Shown here: piece after piece, positions 35,638 through 43,377 of the stretch
How the letters are laid out: every line of letters starts with the position of its first letter
How positions within the stretch are numbered: the stretch's first letter is position 1
From: Telluria sp042683405
GTDB lineage: Bacteria; Pseudomonadota; Gammaproteobacteria; Burkholderiales; Burkholderiaceae_D
Direction: 5' to 3'
Assembly (NCBI RefSeq): GCF_042683405.1
Contig: NZ_JBHUJS010000002.1
Location: forward strand, 372,001-436,000
Length of the DNA stretch: 64,000 bases
Program-made: the position numbers and the translations under genes
Notes under the pieces: model-generated
Database searches by the model: none
What the model saw: only the letters and a program-made list of their open reading frames with translations
Told to the model about the DNA's origin: nothing

Positions 35638-36531
35638 ATGCCGCCCCGCACCGCGCAGACCATCGACGACGCCCTGCTGGCCGGCTGGCCCCTGCCGCAG
35701 CCGGACGCAGGCGGCGACAAGGAAGTGCGCGGCCACGTGCTGGTGCTGGGCGGCTCGCACGAAATGCCGGGATCGGTGATCCTGGCCGCCACCGCCGCCA
35801 TGCGCGCGGGCGCGGGCAAGCTGACGATCGCCACCGGCGCCAGCGTGGCGCAAACGGTGGCGCTGGCGATGCCGGAATCGCGCGTGATCGGCCTGCCCGA
35901 AACGCCCGACGGCGGCATCATTCCCGGCGCTGCGGCGCGCCTGGACCGGATTGCCGACCGCGTCGACGCGGTACTGGTCGGGCCGGGCATGCAGGACGAT
36001 GCGGCCACCGCGGCGCTGGTGCGCGAGCTGCTGGCCAGGCTGGGCAGCACGCCATTGGTGCTGGATGCCTGCGCGATGGACATCGTGGCCCGGCACGAAG
36101 AACGGTTTGAAGTACCAGTCATCGTCACGCCACACGCAGGCGAAATGGCGCACCTGACGGGCGGTGACAAGCGCGACATCCTGGCGGATCCCGACCGCTT
36201 CGCGATCAGCGCAGCCGAACGCTGGAATGCCGTGGTGGCGCTCAAGGGCGCGCGCACGGTGATCGCGACACCCGGCGACGGCAAGTTGTGGCAGCACGAA
36301 GGCGGCAATATCGGCCTGGCGACCTCCGGCTCCGGCGACACGCTCGCCGGCATCGTGGCCGGCCTGGCCGCGCGGGGGGCGACCCTCGCGCAAGCCGCTT
36401 GCTGGGGCGTGGCATTGCATGCCCGCGCCGGCGAACGGCTCGCGGCACGTTTCGGCGTGCTCGGCTACCTTGCGCGCGAGATTCCCGCTGAGGTCCCCGC
36501 CCTCATGGAAGCGCTGGCGCGCCAGGATTGA
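35638..36531 (+). CDS. nnrD: ADP/ATP-dependent NAD(P)H-hydrate dehydratase
   Basis: A 297-residue ribokinase-fold enzyme of the CARKD/YjeF C-terminal family that repairs hydrated NAD(P)H. Motifs: GHVLVLGGSHEMPGSVILAATAAMRAGAGKLTIAT, PLVLDACAMD, VIVTPHAGEMAHLTG and the catalytic TSGSGDTLAGIVAGL. It lacks the N-terminal epimerase domain, so NnrE must be elsewhere. The start MPPRTAQTI was chosen because the 13 residues upstream belong to the overlap with the phosphatase gene. Confidence 0.9.
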   Translation: MPPRTAQTIDDALLAGWPLPQPDAGGDKEVRGHVLVLGGSHEMPGSVILAATAAMRAGAGKLTIATGASVAQTVALAMPESRVIGLPETPDGGIIPGAAARLDRIADRVDAVLVGPGMQDDAATAALVRELLARLGSTPLVLDACAMDIVARHEERFEVPVIVTPHAGEMAHLTGGDKRDILADPDRFAISAAERWNAVVALKGARTVIATPGDGKLWQHEGGNIGLATSGSGDTLAGIVAGLAARGATLAQAACWGVALHARAGERLAARFGVLGYLAREIPAEVPALMEALARQD

Positions 36532-36699
36532 CCCTGCCGCCGGGCAGCAAGCCTGTCCCGGCAGGAATGGCTGTGACAGTGACCGCAGGCCATGAACCTT
36601 TACCGGCCCCGCTGGTCAAAACTCCGCAGCTCGATTTCACTCGGCTTGTTGCCGGTGGAACAGGCGGCGGTTACCCGACTTAACCATGAGGAGCTTTGA

Positions 36700-37098
36700 A
36701 TGAACGCACTGACCAACACCCCGAAGGTACTGCTGGGCGCCGCACTGCTGGCCGCGCTGCTCGGCGGATGCAAGAAGACCGAAACCACCACCACCACGAC
36801 CACTGAGCCGGCGGCCACGGCTCCGGCCACGACCACCGGCACCACGGGCGCGACCGGCACCACCGACACCGGCACCATGACCCCGCCGGCCGAGACCACC
36901 ACCACGACCACCACCACCACCACCCCGCCGGCCGACACCACCGGCACCACTCCGCCGGCCGACGCGACGGGCACCACCGGCACCGGCACCGGTACCGGCG
37001 CCACCACCAGCGGCACCTCGACCGGCGGCGAGACCGGCACTGGCACCGGCACCGGCACCGAGGACACCTCGACCAAGCGCAACCGCGACAAATACTGA
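36700..37098 (+). CDS. Threonine-rich low-complexity lipoprotein
   Basis: A 132-residue protein. The lipoprotein signal MNALTNTPKVLLGAALLAALLGGC puts the lipidated cysteine at residue 24. The rest is almost wholly Thr/Gly/Pro/Ala in short runs (TTTTTTT at 29-35 and 66-75-like blocks, TGTGTGTG repeats) and ends basic, TKRNRDKY. AGGAG lies 9 nt before the ATG and is a good ribosome site. No domain is recognisable. The repeats are trinucleotide or hexanucleotide, so copy changes would alter length without shifting frame. It converges on the RND pump and shares a terminator with it. Function unknown. Confidence 0.75.
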   Translation: MNALTNTPKVLLGAALLAALLGGCKKTETTTTTTTEPAATAPATTTGTTGATGTTDTGTMTPPAETTTTTTTTTTPPADTTGTTPPADATGTTGTGTGTGATTSGTSTGGETGTGTGTGTEDTSTKRNRDKY

Positions 37099-37104
37099 CG
37101 CGGC

Positions 37105-37117
37105 GGGGACGGTCCCC
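37105..37117. repeat. GGGGACGGTCCCC palindrome
   Basis: A 13-nt palindrome of the family also found at 4119, 23643 and 49382-49478, here immediately after the stop of the Thr-rich lipoprotein gene and before its terminator. Confidence 0.55.
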
Positions 37118-37124
37118 AGATAAA

Positions 37125-37157
37125 AAAAGAGCCTGCTGTTGCAGGCTCTTTTGTTTT
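37125..37157. terminator. Bidirectional rho-independent terminator
   Basis: AAAAGAGCCTGC (37125-37136) pairs perfectly with GCAGGCTCTTTT (37141-37152) across TGTT. It has an A-run on the left and a T-run on the right. It can end both the + strand lipoprotein transcript and the minus-strand RND operon that converges on it. Confidence 0.93.
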
Positions 37158-37185
37158 ACGGCAGCGCCCTGGCGGGCGCCCGGGC

Positions 37186-40100
37186 TCAGGCGGCTGCGCC
37201 GCGGCGGCCCATGGCGAAACCGACCAGCTTCATGACCATGCGGTAGATGAAGCGCACGAACGTAATCGTCAGCAGCGCTTCGACGAAGGTCATGATGAAC
37301 GCCGGCAGCGCGGACCAGCGGCCCACACGGCGGTGGAACTTCGCGCCCATGCGGTCGACCGAGATCTCGATGCTGTCGTAGAAAGTCGGCACCACCAGCA
37401 GCGTCAGGATGGTCGAGGTGATCACGCCGCCGATGATGGCAATCGCCATCGGACGGTAGAACTCGCCGCCCTCGCCCAAGCCCAGCGCCACCGGCAGCAT
37501 GCCGGCGATCAGCGCGAACGTGGTCATCAGGATCGGACGCAGGCGGACCCGGCCAGCGTGCATCAGCGACTCCTCGCGGCCATAGCCTTCCGCCTCACGC
37601 TTGCGGGCCGCGTCCAGCAGCAGGATTGCGTTCTTGGCCACCAGGCCCATCAGCATGATGATGCCGATGAAGCTCATCAGGTTCAGCGTGTTGCCGGTGA
37701 TCAGCAGCGCCAGCACCACGCCGATCAGCGACAGCGGCAGCGACAGCATCACGCCCATCGGTGCGGTGAAGGAGCCGAACTGCATCACCAGGATCAGGTA
37801 CATCAGGCCGATACCGGATACCAGCGCGATCGTCATCTCGCGGAACAGCTCGGCCTGGTCTTGCGACTGGCCGGCCAGTTGCAGGCCGTAGCCTGGCGGG
37901 AACTGGAATTCCTTGGCCAGCTTCATCGCGTCTGCAGTGACCTCGCCGTTGGAGCGGCCCTGGGCATTTGCCGAGACAGTAATGGTACGGTTGCCGTCGG
38001 TGTGCTGGATGCTGGACGGACCCTTGCCCATCGTGATGGTAGCGATCTGGTCGAGCGGCACCATCTGGTTGGTTCCGGTGACGGCGATCGGCAGGCGCTC
38101 GATGTTCGAGGCATCCACGCGATCTTCCGGATGCAGGCGCACCGACACATCGCGGGTTTCGCCGGATGGATCGACCCAGTCGCCGATCTCGACGCCGGCG
38201 AAGGCAACGCGCAGCGATTGGGCGGCATCGCTGACCGAAATACCCATCGAGTTGGCCAGCCCGCGGTCCAGTTCGATCTGCAGTTCGTTCTTTGGATCCT
38301 GCTCCGACAGGCCGACATCGACCGCACCGGGAACCTGGCGCAGCTTGTCCATGTAGGCACTGGTCAGTTCCATCAGCTTGCGCGAATCGGCGCCGAAGAA
38401 GCGAATCTGGACCGGCTTGCTACCGCCGTTGTTCAAGTCTTCCTGCACCGTGTACTCGGCGCCGACCAGGTGGCTGACCTTTTCGCGCAGTTCCTTGGCG
38501 ATTTCCTTGGCGCTGCGTTCACGCTCGTTTTTCTTGCCGATGTCGACGTACACGCGGCCGCCGCTGGCACGGATCCACGAGTTGGTTTCTTTGGTTTCCT
38601 TGATTTCGCGCGCCAGTACCGCCGCCGCTTCCATCTTCAGGCGGGCATATTCCAGCGAGGACGACGCCGGAGTGCGCACATCGATCGCAATCGTGCGCGA
38701 GTTGACTGCCGGCAGGAAGCTGGAACCGCCGAAGAAGCCGTGCAGCGCAATCGCGGCCACGAAGGTGCTCAGCGCGATCGCCGCCATCCACTTGCGGTGG
38801 TGCAGCGCCCAACCGACCACGTTGCCGTAGCGGTCAGCCTGGTGATCGAACCACTCGTTGAAGCGGTGCAGTACGGCCGAGATGCCCTTCTTTGGCGCCG
38901 TATGGTAGTCGGGCGGATCGCCCCAATAGGCCGACAGCATCGGATCGAGCGTGAAGGAAATGAACAGCGACACCATCACCGATACCGTGACCGTCAGGGC
39001 AAACGGACGGAACCATTCGCCGGCCATGCCCGGCATGAACGCCACCGGAATGAACACCGCCATGATGGAGAACGTGGTGGCAGCCACCGCCAGGCCGATT
39101 TCAGCGGTGCCCTCGAGCGCCGCCTTGCGGCGGTCCGAGCCCATTTGCATATGGCGCACGATGTTCTCGCGCACCACGATCGCATCGTCGATCAGCACGC
39201 CGATCGCCAGCGACAGCGCGAGCAGCGTCATGAAGTTCAGGGTAAAGCCGCAAAGCCAGATACCGATGAACGCGGCCACCACCGAGGTCGGCAGCGACAG
39301 CGCGGTAATCAGGGTCGAGCGCCAGGAGTTCAGGAACGCGTACACCACGAAGATGGTCAGCAGCGCGCCCAGCACCAGCGCTTCGATCACGTTGTTCAGG
39401 CTGCTCTGCGCATCCTCGCCGCCATCGCGGGTGATTTCCAGCTTGGTGCCGGCAGGAAGCTCGGCCTGGATTTCATCCACCAGCTTGCGCACGTCCTTCG
39501 CCACCGAGACGGTGGAGGCATCGCGCGAGCGGTTGACCTGGATGCCGACGTTCGCCTTGCCGCTGCGGATCGTCATGCTTTCCGGCTCGGCGAAGCTGTC
39601 GGCGATCTCGGCCACCTGGCCAAGGCGCACGATCTCGTCGCCGCGGCGCTTGATCACGATCTGCTGGAAGTCTTCCGGACGCTCGATGCGGCCGACCAGG
39701 CGGATACTCTGCTCTTCCAGTGTGCCGCGCACCTTGCCCACAGGGGCATTGGTATTCTGGGTACGCAGCGCGGAGGTGACCTCGCTCACCGAGACATTGT
39801 ATTCGCGCAGCTTTTCGGCACGCAGCAGCACCGTCAGCTCGCGCCGCAGGGCGCCGTTGACGTTGACATTGGACACCCCTGGCACGCCGCGGAAGCGGTC
39901 GGCCAGCTCATCCTCGGCAAAGCGCGAGATCTCGGCATGCGACTGGCTGCTGGTGGACAGGGCCAGGTTCATGATCGGCTCCTGGCTCATGTCGAAACGG
40001 CGCAGGATCGGCTCGCGCATCTCGATCGGCAGCTTGTAGCGCACCGCCGCGATCGCGTTGCGCACGTCGTCGCTTGCCTCGATCAGGTTGCGGTCGAAGT

Positions 40101-40386
40101 CGAACTCGATCTCGAAGAAGGCCGAGCCTTCGTTGGCGCGGGAACGGATCTCCTGCACGCCCTGGACGCTCTGCAGCGATTTCTCGATGCGGTTGACGAT
40201 TTCACGCTCGACCGTGTCGGGCGAGGCGCCGGGGTAAGGAATCGACAGGAACAGCGAAGGGATTTCGACGTCCGGATTCTGATTGACGCGCAGCTTGGAC
40301 AGCGCAAGCATGCCCAGCGCCATCATCGCGACGATCAGGACAACCGTAGCGATCGGTCGCTTGATACTGAAGTTGGACAGGAACAT
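37186..40386 (-). CDS. Efflux RND transporter permease subunit (HAE-1/AcrB type)
   Basis: A 1066-residue inner-membrane pump subunit. It has the usual 12-helix plan: TM1 near 10-30 (PIATVVLIVAMMALGMLAL), a first periplasmic loop and a helix bundle. TM4 carries the proton-relay Asp pair (GVLIDDAIVVREN, about residues 400-412), and the second half repeats the pattern (MGLVAKNAILLLDAARK). Start MFLSNFSIKRPIA is typical of this branch. It follows the adaptor gene by 3 nt. No TolC-type outer-membrane channel or TetR regulator is in the window, so the pump probably uses a channel encoded elsewhere. Substrate unknown. Confidence 0.95.
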   Translation of the reverse strand: MFLSNFSIKRPIATVVLIVAMMALGMLALSKLRVNQNPDVEIPSLFLSIPYPGASPDTVEREIVNRIEKSLQSVQGVQEIRSRANEGSAFFEIEFDFDRNLIEASDDVRNAIAAVRYKLPIEMREPILRRFDMSQEPIMNLALSTSSQSHAEISRFAEDELADRFRGVPGVSNVNVNGALRRELTVLLRAEKLREYNVSVSEVTSALRTQNTNAPVGKVRGTLEEQSIRLVGRIERPEDFQQIVIKRRGDEIVRLGQVAEIADSFAEPESMTIRSGKANVGIQVNRSRDASTVSVAKDVRKLVDEIQAELPAGTKLEITRDGGEDAQSSLNNVIEALVLGALLTIFVVYAFLNSWRSTLITALSLPTSVVAAFIGIWLCGFTLNFMTLLALSLAIGVLIDDAIVVRENIVRHMQMGSDRRKAALEGTAEIGLAVAATTFSIMAVFIPVAFMPGMAGEWFRPFALTVTVSVMVSLFISFTLDPMLSAYWGDPPDYHTAPKKGISAVLHRFNEWFDHQADRYGNVVGWALHHRKWMAAIALSTFVAAIALHGFFGGSSFLPAVNSRTIAIDVRTPASSSLEYARLKMEAAAVLAREIKETKETNSWIRASGGRVYVDIGKKNERERSAKEIAKELREKVSHLVGAEYTVQEDLNNGGSKPVQIRFFGADSRKLMELTSAYMDKLRQVPGAVDVGLSEQDPKNELQIELDRGLANSMGISVSDAAQSLRVAFAGVEIGDWVDPSGETRDVSVRLHPEDRVDASNIERLPIAVTGTNQMVPLDQIATITMGKGPSSIQHTDGNRTITVSANAQGRSNGEVTADAMKLAKEFQFPPGYGLQLAGQSQDQAELFREMTIALVSGIGLMYLILVMQFGSFTAPMGVMLSLPLSLIGVVLALLITGNTLNLMSFIGIIMLMGLVAKNAILLLDAARKREAEGYGREESLMHAGRVRLRPILMTTFALIAGMLPVALGLGEGGEFYRPMAIAIIGGVITSTILTLLVVPTFYDSIEISVDRMGAKFHRRVGRWSALPAFIMTFVEALLTITFVRFIYRMVMKLVGFAMGRRGAAA

Positions 40387-40389
40387 GGT

Positions 40390-41565
40390 TTAGTTTCCTT
40401 GTGCTGGCTGGGTGGTGCCTGCGGCGCTGGCCACTTTGGAAGCAGCCGACATCACGACCTTCTGGCCCGGTTCGAAGTTCGAGCTCGGGGTGCGCAGCAC
40501 CACGTCGCCGGCGGCCAGGCCGCTCTTGACTTCGAAGAAACCGGTGCGGGCGTCGCGCGGGCCCAGCTTGAGGTCCGCCTTTTGCAGCTTGCTGTCCTTG
40601 ACGCGCCATGCGTAGGCGCTGTCGCCGTTACGCACCAGCGCCTGCTCCGGCAGCGCCACGGCATCACGCGAATCGGACAGGATGGTGCCTTCAGCATACA
40701 GGCCCGACACGCGCGGCTGCGGCGAATCCGGGCTGAACGAGACCAGCACTTCGACCTGGCGGGTGACGTCGTTGGCGGCCGGATCGACACGGCGCACCAC
40801 GCCGCGGAATTCCTGGTCGCCGTAGCCGTTCACGCGGAAGGTGACCGGCAGGCCCGGACGCACCTCGGAGATCTTGTCGGCCGACACGCGGCCTTCGAAA
40901 CGCATCGAGTTCGGGTCGATGACTTTCAGCAGTTCCTTGCCGATCGAGGCGGTGTCCCCGGCCGATACCTTGCGGTCGGACACGACACCGTCGAACGGGG
41001 CGCGCACGGCGGTGCGGGCCAGCTGCTGGCGCGCGGTGGCGGCGCGCGAGCGCGCGGCGGCCAGGTCGGACTGGGCATTGTTGCGGCGCACCTGGGCGTC
41101 GTCCATGGCCTGGACCGACGTCATGCCGGACTCGCGCAGGGTCTTCATGCGGGTCAGGGTGCGTTCGGCCTGCTCGAAGGCCTGGGCCGATGCGCGCGCG
41201 GCTTCGTCGGCGGAGGACAGGGCGTCGCGGATCGCGGTATCGTCCAGGCGCACCAGCAGGTCGCCCTTGCGCACCACGTCACCATTCTCCTTCAGCACCT
41301 GCAGGACCACGGCCGACACCTCGGCGCGCAGGTCGGCGCGGCGTTCAGGCTGGACCGAACCGGTCACGACCGGGCCGGACGTCATGGCGTTCGACTTGAC
41401 GGTCAGGATATCTTCCGGAGCGACGGTCAGGCTGGTGGGGGCTTTTTTGCCATTGGCCTGCGCGGTGGCCGGGGCGCCGGCTTTGGCAGGCTCCTTCGGA
41501 GCTTCCTTGCTGCAAGCAGCAAGGGCCGAAGCGATGGCGAGGACTAGAATGGTTTTGCGCAGCAT
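40390..41565 (-). CDS. Efflux RND transporter periplasmic adaptor subunit
   Basis: A 391-residue membrane fusion protein. A lipoprotein signal (MLRKTILVLAIASALAAC) puts the lipidated Cys at 18. The biotinyl-lipoyl halves flank a helical hairpin (NGDVVRKGDLLVRLDDTAIRDAL ... VRAPFDGVVSDRKVSAGD), followed by the beta-barrel and membrane-proximal domains. Start MLRKTIL was chosen over the 51-codon upstream extension because of the lipobox. It is the first gene of a two-gene operon with the permease. Confidence 0.95.
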   Translation of the reverse strand: MLRKTILVLAIASALAACSKEAPKEPAKAGAPATAQANGKKAPTSLTVAPEDILTVKSNAMTSGPVVTGSVQPERRADLRAEVSAVVLQVLKENGDVVRKGDLLVRLDDTAIRDALSSADEAARASAQAFEQAERTLTRMKTLRESGMTSVQAMDDAQVRRNNAQSDLAAARSRAATARQQLARTAVRAPFDGVVSDRKVSAGDTASIGKELLKVIDPNSMRFEGRVSADKISEVRPGLPVTFRVNGYGDQEFRGVVRRVDPAANDVTRQVEVLVSFSPDSPQPRVSGLYAEGTILSDSRDAVALPEQALVRNGDSAYAWRVKDSKLQKADLKLGPRDARTGFFEVKSGLAAGDVVLRTPSSNFEPGQKVVMSAASKVASAAGTTQPAQGN

Positions 41566-41752
41566 TATGGTTCTCCGGAATGTTATCTCTATAAACCTAG
41601 AATTAGGTAAGGTCTGCTGCGGCGAAGTATCCGGAGCAGCACGACGTTCGTCAATCGGCCATCTGTCGGTTTGCGGTTTTCGATGGCTGAACTGCGGTTT
41701 TTGGCGACTGAAATGCATGCGGCCGTATCGCCGCCCATCCTGCCGCCCCGCG

Positions 41753-42175
41753 TCAGGCGGCTGGCGCCAGTGTAAATACCGCGTAACCGACCAGCATGCC
41801 GGTCACGATCCCGCCGCAGATTTCGACCAGCGTGTGGCCCATCCGTTCGCGCAGCGCCGGCAGCGGATCCTTGCCCACGGCCAGGCGGTTGATCGCCGCA
41901 GCCTGGCGCCCGACGTGCTGGCGCAGGCTGTTGGCGTCGATCATCACGATGAACGCCAGCGTCACCGCCACGCCGAAGGCCGGATGCCCGATCCCTTCGC
42001 GCAGCGCGATCAGGGTCGCCATGCTCACCACCACCGAACTGTGGTTGCTGGGGAAACCGCCATTGCCTACCAGGTCAAATGCCCAGCGGCGCTTGCGCGC
42101 GCTGTTGATCAGGAATTTGATGGGCCCGACCACAATCCAGGTAATGAACGGGGTCAGCAGGTAGGCGAGGTCCAT
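41753..42175 (-). CDS. Divergent PAP2 family membrane protein (DUF212)
   Basis: A 140-residue protein of the YuiD/DUF212 family. The phosphatase-like motif GGFPSNHSSVVVSMATLIALREG (about residues 38-60) and a later GHTLVEICGGIVTGMLVG resemble the PAP2 motifs PSGH...H, and three to four hydrophobic helices are present. Members are small membrane proteins without a proven substrate. It is divergent from the DUF475 gene. Confidence 0.85.
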   Translation of the reverse strand: MDLAYLLTPFITWIVVGPIKFLINSARKRRWAFDLVGNGGFPSNHSSVVVSMATLIALREGIGHPAFGVAVTLAFIVMIDANSLRQHVGRQAAAINRLAVGKDPLPALRERMGHTLVEICGGIVTGMLVGYAVFTLAPAA

Positions 42176-42316
42176 CAGGCGACTTTCTTATAGTGGGAAA
42201 ACCACGGATTATGGCAGCCGATTACCCTTCTGTACATCGGTCCTTGCCACCGCCGACGCCGCAAGCGCGTAAGATGGGGCAAGCGTAGCATCCCATTCAA
42301 CATTGACGAGGAAGCA

Positions 42317-43351
42317 ATGCGTCATTTCCGCGTTTCGCTGGCCGTGACCGTCATCCTGCTGGGCCTTGCCACATGGTGGGGCTACTACCAGCTCGGCTGG
42401 CGCGGCGCGCTGGCCGGACTGTGGCTGGCGATCGTACTCGGCATCATGGAAGTGTCGCTGTCCTTCGACAACGCGGTGGTCAATGCCTCCGTGCTCAAGC
42501 ACTGGAACCCGTTCTGGCAGAAACTCTTCCTCACGGTCGGGATCCTGATCGCCGTGTTCGGCATGCGCCTCCTGTTCCCCTTGCTGATCGTCGCGGTCGC
42601 CACCGGCCTGGGGCTGGTCGAAGTCGGGGCGATGGCGCTGGACGACCCGGGCTCCTACGCCCGCCACCTGAACGAGCATGCCGCCCAGGTGGCGGCCTTC
42701 GGTGGCGCGTTCCTGCTGCTGGTGTTCCTGAACTTCGTGTTCGACGAGCAGAAGACCCTGCACTGGCTGGGCCGGGCCGAAGCCAAGCTGGTTGAGTTCG
42801 GCTCCGAAGGGCTCGCCATCGTGATCGTCATCTCGGCGCTGTTCGGCTGCGTATCGATGGTGCCGCTCTCCAGCCGCTATGCCGTGCTGGCGGCGGGCGT
42901 GGCCGGGGTGGCGGTGTATGCGGCGGTGCGCTGGATCGCGGTGGTGCTGGCGCGCGGCCAGTCGGGGGTGGCGCACCGTGCGGTCGTCAGCGGCAGCCTG
43001 GGCGGCTTCCTGTACCTGGAAGTGCTCGATGCCTCGTTCAGCTTCGACGGCGTGATCGGCGCCTTTGCGGTGACCAACGACGTCGTGGTGATCATGCTCG
43101 GGCTGGCGATCGGCGCCGTGTTCGTGCGCTCCACCACCGTCTACCTGGTGCGCGAAGGGACGCTCGACCGCTTCGTGTTCCTCAAGCATGGCGCGCACTA
43201 TGCGATCGGGATCCTGGCCGTGATCATGCTCGCCAGCGTCGAATATCACGTCCCGGAGTGGCTGCCGGGCCTGTCGGGTGTGCTGTTCATCGCGGTGTCG
43301 CTGTGGTCTTCGGTGCGCTACCAGCGCGCGACACAGGCTGATGGGAGTTGA
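42317..43351 (+). CDS. DUF475 family membrane protein (TerC-related)
   Basis: A 344-residue multi-pass protein. Two repeated blocks with charged residues in the membrane (GIMEVSLSFDNAVVNASVLKHWN near 43-66 and VLDASFSFDGVIGAFAVTNDVVVIMLGLAIGAVFVRS near 234-271) are the DUF475 signature, related to TerC-type metal/ion transporters. The LEVLDASFSFDGVIGAF and SFDNAVVNA aspartates probably line a cation path, which is inference. No tellurium-resistance genes are nearby. It converges on the coiled-coil gene, 26 nt from its stop. Confidence 0.88.
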   Translation: MRHFRVSLAVTVILLGLATWWGYYQLGWRGALAGLWLAIVLGIMEVSLSFDNAVVNASVLKHWNPFWQKLFLTVGILIAVFGMRLLFPLLIVAVATGLGLVEVGAMALDDPGSYARHLNEHAAQVAAFGGAFLLLVFLNFVFDEQKTLHWLGRAEAKLVEFGSEGLAIVIVISALFGCVSMVPLSSRYAVLAAGVAGVAVYAAVRWIAVVLARGQSGVAHRAVVSGSLGGFLYLEVLDASFSFDGVIGAFAVTNDVVVIMLGLAIGAVFVRSTTVYLVREGTLDRFVFLKHGAHYAIGILAVIMLASVEYHVPEWLPGLSGVLFIAVSLWSSVRYQRATQADGS

Positions 43352-43377
43352 ACGGGCGCCGGTCCTGACTTATTACA

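Noticed and set aside
36760..37080. Short repeated units in the Thr-rich gene considered as a CRISPR array
   Set aside because: The units are 3 and 6 nt long with no unique spacers and lie in an open frame with a ribosome site.
37333..41547. A 1404-codon + strand frame opposite the RND pump operon
   Set aside because: The minus strand encodes an intact RND permease and adaptor with all family motifs; the + frame is His/Arg/Gln-rich with no domain.
41566..41752. A TetR-type operator before the RND adaptor gene
   Set aside because: No regulator gene is adjacent and I found no convincing long palindrome in the gap.
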